64,000 nucleotides of DNA from Leucobacter aridicollis (lineage in GTDB: Bacteria > Actinomycetota > Actinomycetes > Actinomycetales > Microbacteriaceae). Location of the stretch: positions 2,232,001-2,296,000 of the forward strand of contig NZ_JACCBD010000001.1 in NCBI RefSeq assembly GCF_013409595.1, read 5' to 3'. This document shows positions 26,253 through 34,038 of the stretch, piece by piece. The notes beneath the pieces were generated by a model. It had not been told where the DNA came from. It was given only the letters and a program-made list of their open reading frames with translations, and made no database searches. Each line of letters begins with the position of its first letter. The stretch's first letter is position 1. The translations under genes and the position numbers were made by a program.

Positions 26253-26876
26253 TTATTCGGCGGCGGGTTCCGCTGCCTTGGCGGCGGATTCCGCGGTCGG
26301 CTTCTCAGCGCGACGCGACGCCTTCTCCTCAGCGCGACGAGCGTTCTGCTCAGCCTTCGCCTCGGACTTGTTCTTGAGCGGAGCGATGACCATCACCATG
26401 TTGCGGCCATCAATCCGGGGGTTCGACTCGACAGTGCCGTACTCGGCAATGTGCTCGGCGAACTGCTGCAGGAGGCGCACGCCCTGCTCGGGACGCGACT
26501 GCTCGCGGCCACGGAACAGGATCATTGCCTTGACCTTGTCGCCCTGCTCGAGGAAGCCGACAGCACGCTTGACCTTGGTCTCGTAGTCGTGCTTGTCAAT
26601 CTTCAGGCGGAAGCGAACCTCCTTGAGGACGGTGTTCGCCTGGTTGCGGCGCGCTTCCTTGGCCTTCTGAGCTGCCTCGTACTTGAACTTGCCAAAGTCC
26701 ATGATCTTGGCAACGGGAGGCTTCGAGTTCGGCGCAACCTCAACGAGATCGAGATCCGCCTCTGCTGCAAGGCGCAGTGCAGTATCGATCGGCACGACTC
26801 CGACCTGCTCGCCACTGGGTCCTACCAGTCGCACCTCGGAAACGCGGATTCGGTCATTCGTACGGGGATCGCTGAT
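26253..26876 (-). CDS. infC: translation initiation factor IF-3 with an ATC start codon
   Basis: Keeps ribosomal subunits apart and checks the start codon. N-domain with [20 protein letters not shown], linker with [24 protein letters not shown]-domain with [31 protein letters not shown] variable Lys/Glu/Ala tail ends it. I place the start at an ATC codon (26876-26874): AGGAG is exactly 6 bases upstream, and the protein then begins [12 protein letters not shown] as in other actinobacteria. A TTG at 26897 in frame has no ribosome site. Rare starts on infC are known to allow self-regulation by IF-3. Confidence 0.93.
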   Translation of the reverse strand: MSDPRTNDRIRVSEVRLVGPSGEQVGVVPIDTALRLAAEADLDLVEVAPNSKPPVAKIMDFGKFKYEAAQKAKEARRNQANTVLKEVRFRLKIDKHDYETKVKRAVGFLEQGDKVKAMILFRGREQSRPEQGVRLLQQFAEHIAEYGTVESNPRIDGRNMVMVIAPLKNKSEAKAEQNARRAEEKASRRAEKPTAESAAKAAEPAAE

Positions 26877-26974
26877 CGCCTGCTCCTCTGATCTCAATGT
26901 GTTAAGTCTGCTCGACGGTGTCGAGGCTCACGGAAATGAGATCGGGAACGCACGCGTACCCACACCCTTTAGCT

Positions 26975-26991
26975 GCCGCATGAAATGCGGC
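26975..26991 (-). promoter_or_regulatory. hairpin in the infC leader
   Basis: GCCGCAT and ATGCGGC form a perfect 7-bp stem with a 3-base loop, about 100 bases upstream of the infC start in a leader of roughly 220 bases. It has no T run, so it is not an obvious terminator; a regulatory leader role is possible. Confidence 0.4.
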
Positions 26992-27102
26992 GGAGTGCCA
27001 ACTACCCGGTAACCTTGTAGAGGTTTCGGGTGGGAGAATCTCCTCTTCCGTAGCACCGGCAAGTTTGCCGATAACCTCCAGAAGCTTAGCACACTGAGCG
27101 AA

Positions 27103-27110
27103 GATATAGA
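27103..27110. promoter_or_regulatory. overlapping divergent -10 boxes
   Basis: GATATAGA reads as TATAGA on the plus strand (for the DUF1844 gene, ATG at 27125) and as TATATC on the minus strand (for infC). This is the arrangement of a bidirectional promoter with a shared -10 region; -35 boxes are weak on both sides. Confidence 0.45.
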
Positions 27111-27124
27111 CAGGGGCGCTTTTC

Positions 27125-27520
27125 ATGAGCGAGCAGAACGCCGACTCGGCGGCACAGACCACCAATCACGACGCGGTGTACCCGGAAGGCGACGAGGCCG
27201 CGCAGGCGGTTCGCGACATCGCCGACGTCGCCGCGGTTGAGGTCATCACTACCGCTGCCGTTCACCTGCTGAGCGCGGCAGCCGTGAAGGTCGGCCTCGC
27301 CGACGACCCGGACAGCCAGATCGACCTCGACGAGGCCCGCAAGCTCATCAACGCCCTGGCGGGGCTCATCACCGCCGGCGCACCCGAGGTGAGCGACATG
27401 CACGCACGCAGCCTGCGCGACGGCCTCCGCTCGGTGCAGCTCGCGTTCCGCGAGGCCTCGCCGATCCCCGACGCGATTGGCAAGGGCCCGGGCGAGAAGT
27501 ACACCGGGCCGGTGAACTAG
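27125..27520 (+). CDS. DUF1844 domain protein
   Basis: A 131-residue soluble alpha-helical protein. The core ADVAAVEVITTAAVHLLSAAAVKVGLADDP and DLDEARKLINALAGLI match DUF1844, a family of unknown function that sits divergent from infC in many actinobacteria. The C-terminal half ends in GEKYTGPVN. It has its own terminator. The role is unknown; a link with translation is only suggested by position. Confidence 0.88.
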   Translation: MSEQNADSAAQTTNHDAVYPEGDEAAQAVRDIADVAAVEVITTAAVHLLSAAAVKVGLADDPDSQIDLDEARKLINALAGLITAGAPEVSDMHARSLRDGLRSVQLAFREASPIPDAIGKGPGEKYTGPVN

Positions 27521-27537
27521 CTCCGGCGCACGGACGC

Positions 27538-27574
27538 GGCGCGCTCAGGCTTCGGTCTGGGCGCGCCCTTTTTT
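27538..27574 (+). terminator. intrinsic terminator of the DUF1844 gene
   Basis: An 11-bp stem (27538-27548 with 27557-27567, one G-T pair), 8-base loop and six T residues (27569-27574). Confidence 0.92.
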
Positions 27575-27658
27575 GCTCCGCCCCTGCGCCACCCTCCCCT
27601 CTGCTTCACCCCTTCGCCACCCTCCCTACTGCTCTGCCCCTGCGCCACCCTCCATTCG
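27575..27658. repeat. three 28-bp tandem repeats
   Basis: Three consecutive 28-base units (27575-27602, 27603-27630, 27631-27658) share the core CGCCACCCTCC and the opening GCTYNNCCC. They start directly after the DUF1844 terminator and are strongly pyrimidine-rich on the plus strand. No open frame with family similarity runs through them. Confidence 0.75.
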
Positions 27659-27673
27659 CGCACAAACCATGGG

Positions 27674-27742
27674 ATCGGCGAAAGCTATGCCGATTCCGCG
27701 CCCCACGGGCATACGAGCTGCAGATCGCATACGGTCTGCAGG
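27674..27742. repeat. inverted repeat and paired CATACG-CTGCAG motifs
   Basis: ATCGGC (27674-27679) pairs with GCCGAT (27689-27694). Then CATACGAGCTGCAGATC (27710-27726) and CATACGGTCTGCAGG (27728-27742) stand 18 bases apart as direct repeats and match the motif at 20-36. The pair lies 53-85 bases before the AzlC gene and could be an operator or a dispersed repeat. Confidence 0.45.
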
Positions 27743-27794
27743 CGCACACCCCGTCGCGCCCCGGCGCCCTCACAGGTGCGAGAGAATAGGAATC

Positions 27795-28547
27795 ATGTCC
27801 TCAGCCGCGCAGACCCCAGAGCAGGGGCCCTTGCGCACCCAAATCGCCCAGGGCGTCCGCGACTCGCTCGGCGTCGGGATCGGGATTTTTCCGCTCGGGG
27901 TCGCGCTCGGCATCCTCGTTGTGCAGGCGGGACTCCCCCTCTGGGTGGCACCCGCGCTCTCGATCGTCATCTTCGCGGGCTCGGTTGAGCTCCTCCTCGT
28001 CAGCATGCTCGCGGCCGGCGCGCCGCTGCTGACGATCGCCGTGACCGTCTTCGCCGTGAACTTTCGCCACGTCTTCTACGCGCTCTCCTTCCCGCTCTCG
28101 CGCGTGAAGCCGGGTCTTCCCCGCGCCTACTCCGTCTACGCGCTCATCGACGAGGCCTACGCGACCTATGTGCTGATGCCCGCCCGACAGCTCACGAGCG
28201 CCCGCATTCTGAGCGGCCAAGTGATGATGCAGCTGTACTGGGTCGGTGGCGGGCTTCTCGGGCTCGCGATCGCGCGCGCACTCCCCGCACCGATCGAGGG
28301 CTTCGAGTTCGCGCTCGCGGCGACCTTCACTGTGATGACCGTCGACGCGGTCCGCTCCAAGCGGCAGGTCCCGTCGGCCCTGCTCGCAGCCCTGGCTGCG
28401 GCCGTCGCGATCGCGGCGTTCCCAGGCAACACCATGCTCGCGGCCCTGGTGATCTTCGCGGCGCTGCTCGCCGTCCGATACGCGGTCGAGGCGCGTCGCG
28501 GCCGCGAGGAGCCCGACCCCGAGGCCACGGAAGGAGCCCCCGAGTGA
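27795..28547 (+). CDS. azlC: AzlC family branched-chain amino acid exporter, large subunit
   Basis: A 250-residue membrane protein with about seven to eight helices. GVALGILVVQAGLPLWVAP, FAGSVELLLVSMLAAGAP and FAVNFRHVFYALSFPL are the conserved AzlC blocks. With AzlD it forms an export channel for branched-chain or other hydrophobic amino acids. ATG at 27795 has AGGA upstream and leaves out a long unsupported extension. It overlaps azlD by 4 bases. Confidence 0.92.
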   Translation: MSSAAQTPEQGPLRTQIAQGVRDSLGVGIGIFPLGVALGILVVQAGLPLWVAPALSIVIFAGSVELLLVSMLAAGAPLLTIAVTVFAVNFRHVFYALSFPLSRVKPGLPRAYSVYALIDEAYATYVLMPARQLTSARILSGQVMMQLYWVGGGLLGLAIARALPAPIEGFEFALAATFTVMTVDAVRSKRQVPSALLAALAAAVAIAAFPGNTMLAALVIFAALLAVRYAVEARRGREEPDPEATEGAPE

Positions 28548-28864
28548 CCTGGTACCTCATCGGAGCGATCGCCATCGGCGGTCTCATCACGTTCGGGCTC
28601 CGCGCGCTGCCGTTCGCGATGCTCAAGCCGTTGCGCAAGTCGAAGTTCGTGCGCGCGCTCGGCGAGTGGATGCCAGCGGGAATCGTGCTGATCCTCGCCG
28701 TCGTCGTGCTGCGCGACGAGATCGTGGCGCGCGGCGACCAGTGGTGGATGGCGCTTGCCGCCACCGCGGTGACTGTCGCGGTGCACCTCACCTGCGGCCG
28801 GCGGATCCTCTTGAGTATCGCCGCTGGCACCGGCGCTTACATCGCGCTCGTCAACCTACTCTGA
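28544..28864 (+). CDS. azlD: AzlD family branched-chain amino acid exporter, small subunit
   Basis: A 106-residue four-helix membrane protein; LRALPFAML and LGEWMPAGIVLILAVVVLRD are AzlD marks. GTG start in a GTGA overlap with azlC, so both subunits are made in step. Confidence 0.9.
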   Translation: MTWYLIGAIAIGGLITFGLRALPFAMLKPLRKSKFVRALGEWMPAGIVLILAVVVLRDEIVARGDQWWMALAATAVTVAVHLTCGRRILLSIAAGTGAYIALVNLL

Positions 28865-28891
28865 CGGCGGCTTGGCAGCGCCCCGGCTCGG

Positions 28892-29044
28892 CTACTCTTC
28901 GATCCGCTCGCCGGCGAGGTCCTCGCCACCCTCGGGATAGGCGGCGACCTCAGAGCGGCGCGCAAGAAAGACGGTGCTCGCGATGAGTCCGCCCCAGATG
29001 ATCGTCAGCGCGAGCACGAGGAAGGTGATGGCAATGGGGGTCAT
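28892..29044 (-). CDS. MetS-like small subunit of an NSS importer
   Basis: A 50-residue single-span peptide: MTPIAITFLVLALTIIWGG, then a helix to about residue 26, then an acidic tail. It matches the methionine/alanine importer small subunit (MetS) of Corynebacterium, which is needed by MetP. The ATG overlaps the transporter stop by 4 bases, the usual metPS arrangement. Confidence 0.85.
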   Translation of the reverse strand: MTPIAITFLVLALTIIWGGLIASTVFLARRSEVAAYPEGGEDLAGERIEE

Positions 29045-30690
29045 CGGTCGGTTCCATTCGTCGTCGCCGGCGTGATCTGAGCGGCGTTCCTTGCGGCCTT
29101 CGCTGCGGCCTTCGCTGACCGCTTCGCCGATCGCTTCGCCGACCTCGCCGACCGCTTCGCGACGGGCGGCCAGGGCGTGAACTGGGTGGGGTCGTAGCGC
29201 CACGGGCTGAGCGTCAGCGCGATGGAGCCCGCGATCATCACGACCACAGAGCCCCAGCCGACGATCGCGAGGTAGCCGGTGTCGTAGCCGGAGTAGGGTT
29301 CCTGGATGAGCCCGATAATCGTCGTCACGAGCATGTAGCTCAGCACGATCGGCCCGAGCACGGACACAAAGAACAGCCAGGTGCGACCGACCTTGAAGGT
29401 CGACAGCGCGCTCAGGTGCCCGCTCAGCTCGGTGCCCGCCCGCCTGATCCAGAGCACGGTGATCGTCATCACGACAGCCGACGCGACGATGCCGATGTTG
29501 TTCGCCCAGTTGTCGATGGTGTCGAGCGCGGTGAGCCCCGACGTCGTGCCAAACAGCGCGAGCGAGACGAGCGCGAGCACGCCGCCGATCCCGTAGACGG
29601 CGCCGCGACGGCTCAGACCGAACTTGTCCATCACGCCGGCGAGGATCACCTCCATGATCGAGATCATCGACGTGAGGCCCGCAAGCGTCAATGCACCGAA
29701 GAACAGGGCGCCGAAGATCTCCCCGCCCGGCATCTGCGCGGCAATCGCCGGGAACGTCATGAAGGCGAGCCCGACGCCCTTCAGCCCCTCGAGGTCGGCA
29801 ACGGCGACCCCCTGCTGGTGCGCGAAGAACCCGAGCGTCGCGAAGACGCCGATCCCCGCAAGGATCTCGAACGACGAGTTGCCGAACGCGACCACGAGGC
29901 CGGGCGAGGTCATGTTTGACCGCCTGCGCCGGTATGAGGCGTAGGTCATCATGATGCCGAACGCGACGGAGAGCGAGAAGAAGATCTGACTGTAGGCGGC
30001 GACCCAGACGGAGGGGTCGAGCAGCGCGGCGAAGTCAGGGGTGAAGAGCGCGTTCAGGCCGTCGGCAGCGCCCGGGAGGAACAGCGCGCGCACGACGAGG
30101 ATCAGGAACCCGACGACAAGCAGCGGGATCGCGATCATGTTCAGGCGCTGCACGCCTCGCACGACACCGGCGCCGAGCACGACGAGCGCAACCACCCACA
30201 TGAGGATGAGCGGGATGAGCACGCTCGGCACGAACTGCATCGTGAATGGCTCTTGCGCGGTCTGCAGGTAGTCGCCCGTGAAGAAGCCTGCCGCGTCATC
30301 GCCCCAGCGCAGGTCGAACGAGAACACAAAGTAGCTCGACGCCCACGCGAGCACCGCCGTGTAGTAGATCGCGATGAACACACAGATCATCACCTGGAAC
30401 CAGCCGATGCCCTCACCGAGCTTGCCGGCGAGCCGGCGCAGCGCGAGCGGTGCCGATCCGCGGAAGCGGTGTCCGATCGCGTAGTCGAGGAACAGGATCG
30501 GGATGCCCGCTGTCAGCAGCGCGACGATGTACGGGATGAGAAACGCCCCGCCGCCGTTCTCGTAGGCGACTCCGGGGAACCGCCAGATGTTCCCGAGCCC
30601 GACGGCCGATCCGATCGCCGAGATGATGAACCCAAACTGCCCCGTCCATTCCGCACGGGGCGGGGCAGCTGTGGTTTCGCGCTGCGTCAT
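29041..30690 (-). CDS. neurotransmitter:sodium symporter family transporter (MetP-like)
   Basis: A LeuT-fold sodium symporter of about 549 residues with 12 helices. The first helix carries the NSS signature AIGSAVGLGNIWRFPGVAYENGGGAFL. Together with the MetS-like peptide it probably imports methionine or alanine. The C-terminus is an odd basic tail of repeated SAKR units, encoded by a short DNA repeat near 29095-29160. The ATG at 30690 is used here; a GTG four codons earlier has its only Shine-Dalgarno candidate too close. Confidence 0.88.
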   Translation of the reverse strand: MTQRETTAAPPRAEWTGQFGFIISAIGSAVGLGNIWRFPGVAYENGGGAFLIPYIVALLTAGIPILFLDYAIGHRFRGSAPLALRRLAGKLGEGIGWFQVMICVFIAIYYTAVLAWASSYFVFSFDLRWGDDAAGFFTGDYLQTAQEPFTMQFVPSVLIPLILMWVVALVVLGAGVVRGVQRLNMIAIPLLVVGFLILVVRALFLPGAADGLNALFTPDFAALLDPSVWVAAYSQIFFSLSVAFGIMMTYASYRRRRSNMTSPGLVVAFGNSSFEILAGIGVFATLGFFAHQQGVAVADLEGLKGVGLAFMTFPAIAAQMPGGEIFGALFFGALTLAGLTSMISIMEVILAGVMDKFGLSRRGAVYGIGGVLALVSLALFGTTSGLTALDTIDNWANNIGIVASAVVMTITVLWIRRAGTELSGHLSALSTFKVGRTWLFFVSVLGPIVLSYMLVTTIIGLIQEPYSGYDTGYLAIVGWGSVVVMIAGSIALTLSPWRYDPTQFTPWPPVAKRSARSAKRSAKRSAKAAAKAARNAAQITPATTNGTDR

Positions 30691-30754
30691 GTTGATACTC
30701 ACGTCCCTGTTGTCTTCGTCGTGAAAGTCTGCAGCGAGCGTAGCAGAGACGATG

Positions 30755-31489
30755 TCAGCGGTGCGGGATGCCAGCGATCATGCCGCCGTCGACGACGAAC
30801 TCCGCGCCGCTCGTGAACGAGGACGCCTCGCTCGCGAGAAACAGGATCGTCCCGACGAGATCCTCGGGTGCGCCCGGGCGCCCGAGCGGGATATCCAGCC
30901 GATCAGGATCGATCCTCGCCGACATCTGCGTCGCAATGTATCCGGGGTGGACCGAGTTCACCCTGATCCCTGCCGGGCCGAGCTCGACCGCGAGCGATGC
31001 GGAGAGCCCGCGCACGCCGAACTTCGACGCCGTGTAGCCGTGCAGGCCCGGGCTGCCGCGCATACCCTCGACGGAGGAAATGTTGATGATCGAGCCGCTG
31101 CCCTGGCGCTTCATCGTGGGCACGACTGCCCGGCAGCCGAGGAAGACGCCGGTGAGGTTTACCCCGATCACCGCGTCCCACTTCTCGAGCGTGAGGTGCT
31201 CGATGGGCGCGGCGTTCTCGATGCCAGCGTTGTTGACGAGCACGTCGATCGCACCGAAGGCGGCAACGGCAGCATCGACGGCGGCGGTCCACTGCTGCTC
31301 GTCGCGCAAGTCGAGCTCCACGAACCGGGCGCCGTCGCCGAGTTCGGCGGCGAGCGCGGCGCCCTCCGGGGCGAGCACGTCCGCGAGCACGACACGCGCG
31401 CCGGCGGCGTGCAGCGCCCGAGTGTAGGCCTCGCCGATCCCGCGCGCGCCGCCAGTGACGAGTGCGACTTTTCCATCGAGCGCGATCAT
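30755..31489 (-). CDS. SDR family oxidoreductase
   Basis: A classical short-chain dehydrogenase of 244 residues: cofactor motif TGGARGIGEAYTRAL, an acidic Asp after the second strand (LADVLAPEG, suggesting NAD), NNAG, catalytic Ser in NISSVEGMRG, and YTASK. C-terminal VDGGMIAG. Fourth gene of the SDR-TetR-quinone reductase-SDR operon; its start overlaps the preceding stop by 4 bases. It may oxidise a hydroxyacyl-CoA or a related alcohol; the substrate is not readable. Confidence 0.92.
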   Translation of the reverse strand: MIALDGKVALVTGGARGIGEAYTRALHAAGARVVLADVLAPEGAALAAELGDGARFVELDLRDEQQWTAAVDAAVAAFGAIDVLVNNAGIENAAPIEHLTLEKWDAVIGVNLTGVFLGCRAVVPTMKRQGSGSIINISSVEGMRGSPGLHGYTASKFGVRGLSASLAVELGPAGIRVNSVHPGYIATQMSARIDPDRLDIPLGRPGAPEDLVGTILFLASEASSFTSGAEFVVDGGMIAGIPHR

Positions 31490-32490
31490 GATGCGACCTC
31501 GATCACGACGCGGCCGACGGTGTTCGCCGTTGCGAGCGCCGTCAGCGCGGCGGGGGCGTCGTCAAACGCGACGGTATGGTCGACGACCGGCGAAATCGCA
31601 CCGGCCTCGAACAGCCGGACGAGTTCCGTGTGCGCCTCGCCGACGAGGTGGGGCGCCTTCTCCTGGTAGAGCCCCCAGTAGAGGCCGAGCACCGCGTAGT
31701 TCTTGATGAGCGGCCGGTTCATCGCGAGCTCGGGGATGGTCCCGCTGGCGAACCCGATCACGACGATCCGGCCTTCGAACGCAATCGACCGCGTCGACGC
31801 GACGAACGCGTCCCCGCCGACCGGGTCGAAGACGACGTCCGCGCCGTGCCCACCGGTGATCCGCTTCACCTCCGCCGCGACGTCGTCGCCACGCAGGATC
31901 ACGTGCTCGGCGCCGGCCTCTCGGGCAACCGCGGCCTTCGCCTCGGTTCCGACGACGCCGATGACACGTGCGCCGGCCGCCGCGCCGAGTTGCACGGCGG
32001 CAGCGCCCACCCCGCCCGCCGCCGCGTGCACGAGGAGCCATTCCCCCGTGCCGAGGTGCGCCCGGCGGTGCAGCGCGAACCATGCCGTCTGATACGCGAT
32101 CGTCAGACCTGCGGCGTGCACGTCGTCGAGCGTGTCGGGGATGGGTTGAACGGCGTCCGCGGGAACGACGGCGTACTCCGCGAGCACGCCGATGCTGTAG
32201 GCGACGACCCTGTCGCCCACGCTGACATTGGTCACGCCGTCACCGAGCGCGACTACGCTGCCGCTGCACTCGACTCCGGGCGTGAATGGAAGCTCCGGCT
32301 TGACCTGATACTCGCCGCGCGCGAGCAGCACGTCCGGAAAGTTTGCCGCGACGGCGCCGACACGGATGAGCACTTCTCCCGGGCCGGGGGTCGGCGTCTC
32401 GACGGTTGAGAGGGAAAGCGCGTCGGCGGGCTCACCGAGCGTCGTGACGCGCCACGCGCGCATCGTCTCCTGCGGGTGTGGTGTGGACAT
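31486..32490 (-). CDS. zinc-independent quinone oxidoreductase / MDR family
   Basis: A medium-chain reductase of 334 residues. PFTPGVECSGSVVALG in the substrate domain and VHAAAGGVGAAAVQLGAAAGARVIGVVGT for NADPH binding are QOR marks; no zinc-site cysteines occur. The family includes quinone reductases and enoyl or acryloyl-CoA reductases, so a role in the catabolic cluster is possible. ATG at 32490 with GGAG 5 bases upstream lies inside the tetR 3' end (59-base overlap). Confidence 0.9.
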   Translation of the reverse strand: MSTPHPQETMRAWRVTTLGEPADALSLSTVETPTPGPGEVLIRVGAVAANFPDVLLARGEYQVKPELPFTPGVECSGSVVALGDGVTNVSVGDRVVAYSIGVLAEYAVVPADAVQPIPDTLDDVHAAGLTIAYQTAWFALHRRAHLGTGEWLLVHAAAGGVGAAAVQLGAAAGARVIGVVGTEAKAAVAREAGAEHVILRGDDVAAEVKRITGGHGADVVFDPVGGDAFVASTRSIAFEGRIVVIGFASGTIPELAMNRPLIKNYAVLGLYWGLYQEKAPHLVGEAHTELVRLFEAGAISPVVDHTVAFDDAPAALTALATANTVGRVVIEVAS

Positions 32491-33076
32491 CTGGTCTCCT
32501 TAGACTCGACATAAACAGGTCTGTGATCTGCACTGCCGCGAGCGTCCGGTCCTCCGGGCTCTCCTCCGAGTACCAATACGAGAGGTAGTGGACGTCGCTG
32601 AAGAAATGGGCGATGAGCACGGGAACCGGAATGTCGTCCCGGTAGTTCCCCTCCCGCTGCCCCTGTCTCACCAGGGCCGCGAACTCATCGTTGTACGCGC
32701 GACGGCGCCGTACAACCTCCTTGCGGCGGGGCTCCGAGAGCATGTCCATGCTCCTGAAGAACACCGTCCCCTCCGCGAGGTATTCGATCGACGTCTCAAG
32801 GACGTCGACGCACACTGCACGCAAGACGTCATCGACGTCCCCGCCCTCGCCGACGATCACGTCGAGGTGCGACTGCTGTAGCGACAGCACCCGGTCGTAA
32901 ATGCCGAACAACAGGTCATCCTTCGACTCGAAGTAGTGGTACATCGCGCCCTTGGTGACCCCCGCTGCGTCGACGATGTCTTGCACGCTCGTGTTGGCAT
33001 ATCCGCGCTCGGCGAAGAGCTCAACAGCGGCGCGGATAACGTCGCTGACTACCTGTGATTGCTTCATTCGAGCCAT
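32432..33076 (-). CDS. TetR family regulator, likely of the catabolic cluster
   Basis: A 214-residue repressor. Helix-turn-helix at about 12-58: ELFAERGYANTSVQDIVDAAGVTKGAMYHYFESKDDLL, the pattern of acyl-CoA-responsive TetR proteins. The C-terminal ligand domain (about 60-195) has the EYLAEGTVFFRSMDMLSEPRR helix. It lies 50 bases after an SDR gene whose promoter holds an 18-bp palindrome, so it is probably autoregulated as part of that operon and binds the same palindromes before livG and the kinase/ACAD operon. That link is inference. Confidence 0.9.
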   Translation of the reverse strand: MARMKQSQVVSDVIRAAVELFAERGYANTSVQDIVDAAGVTKGAMYHYFESKDDLLFGIYDRVLSLQQSHLDVIVGEGGDVDDVLRAVCVDVLETSIEYLAEGTVFFRSMDMLSEPRRKEVVRRRRAYNDEFAALVRQGQREGNYRDDIPVPVLIAHFFSDVHYLSYWYSEESPEDRTLAAVQITDLFMSSLRRPDVHTTPAGDDARVARHDAR

Positions 33077-33126
33077 TCTTCCCTATTGCCCGGACGTCGC
33101 GCCGTTTCCCACCGGCCGCGTGCGGG

Positions 33127-33870
33127 CTACAGAATCGGCCGGATGCTTCCGCCGCCGTCGATCGGCACCGTCTGACCGGTGATCCAACCCGCGTCCGCCG
33201 AGAGCAGGAACGCGACCGGCCCAGCGATATCTTCGGGTTCGCCGAGCCTCGCCAGCGGATACGCCGCGGACACCTCGCTCTCCTGCCCCTCGTAGAGGGC
33301 GCGCGCGAACGAGGTTTTCACGACGGCGGGGGCCACGGCGTTCACGCGGATCTGTGGGGCGAGCTCGTACGCGAGCTGGACGGTGAGGTTCATGAGGGCG
33401 GCCTTGGAGATCCCGTAGAACGCGATGCCCGGGCTCGCTCCGAGTCCGGCGGCCGACGCGATGTTCACGACGCTGCGGCTCAGGCCCGCAGCGACCGCGT
33501 CGCGCGTCCAGTCGAGCGATGCGATCACGTTGACGTCGAGGATCTTGCGGGCCGCGCCAGCTTCGACCTCGGCGATCGGACCGTAGACGGGATTGATGCC
33601 AGCGTTGTTCACCAGATGGTCGAGGCGTCCGTACCGCTCGGCGACGTGCGCGAAGACTGCCGCGCGATGCTCGGGGTCGTCGGCGCGCCCCGCGACGCCC
33701 GAGGCGTTGGGGCCGAGTGCGTCGACGGCCTCGTCGAGCGCCTCCTTGTTGCGCCCGGTGATCACCACCGATCCGCCCTCGAGCGTGAGCCGCTCGGCGA
33801 TAGCGAGTCCGATGCCACGGCTCGCTCCCGTAACGATAGTGACAGTCTCAGCGAAACGTGGTGTGAGCAT
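33127..33870 (-). CDS. SDR family oxidoreductase
   Basis: A 247-residue FabG-like short-chain dehydrogenase: TGASRGIGLAIAERL, VITGRNKEALDEA (an Arg at the cofactor-discriminating site suggests NADP), NNAG, NIASAAG and YGISK. The C-terminal TGQTVPIDGGGS is complete. ATG at 33870 has AAGGAGG just upstream. First gene of the minus operon that includes the TetR gene, with the operator palindrome 21-38 bases upstream. Confidence 0.92.
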   Translation of the reverse strand: MLTPRFAETVTIVTGASRGIGLAIAERLTLEGGSVVITGRNKEALDEAVDALGPNASGVAGRADDPEHRAAVFAHVAERYGRLDHLVNNAGINPVYGPIAEVEAGAARKILDVNVIASLDWTRDAVAAGLSRSVVNIASAAGLGASPGIAFYGISKAALMNLTVQLAYELAPQIRVNAVAPAVVKTSFARALYEGQESEVSAAYPLARLGEPEDIAGPVAFLLSADAGWITGQTVPIDGGGSIRPIL

Positions 33871-33890
33871 GGCGCCTCCTTGCGTCGAAC

Positions 33891-33908
33891 ATACCGGCCA
33901 GTCGGTTT
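33891..33908 (-). promoter_or_regulatory. TetR operator, SDR-tetR operon
   Basis: ATACCG-GCCAGT-CGGTTT, an 18-bp near-palindrome. On the minus strand its left half is part of GGTATGTT, a likely -10 box (TATGTT, 33888-33893), so binding would block the SDR-tetR-qor-SDR operon. Shares consensus with sites at 33980 and 44122. Confidence 0.7.
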
Positions 33909-33979
33909 GACCACGATAGCACCGTCCCCCGCCGACCGCATCCGATGGTCACCGAATTATCACGAATTGCGAACACAAC

Positions 33980-33997
33980 AAACCGTCCGGTCGGTTT
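33980..33997 (+). promoter_or_regulatory. TetR operator, liv transporter operon
   Basis: AAACCG-TCCGGT-CGGTTT, a perfect palindrome with 6-bp arms and self-complementary inner bases except the centre edge. It covers the -35 region of livG; a TATGGT -10 candidate is at 34004-34009, and the ATG is at 34039. Confidence 0.75.
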
Positions 33998-34038
33998 ATT
34001 GCATATGGTGGGGCCACCAACGACACGAAGAGGTGCCG

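Noticed and set aside
26902..27165. 87-codon minus-strand frame in the infC leader
   Set aside because: No convincing start or ribosome site and no family similarity; the region is better explained as the infC leader and promoter.
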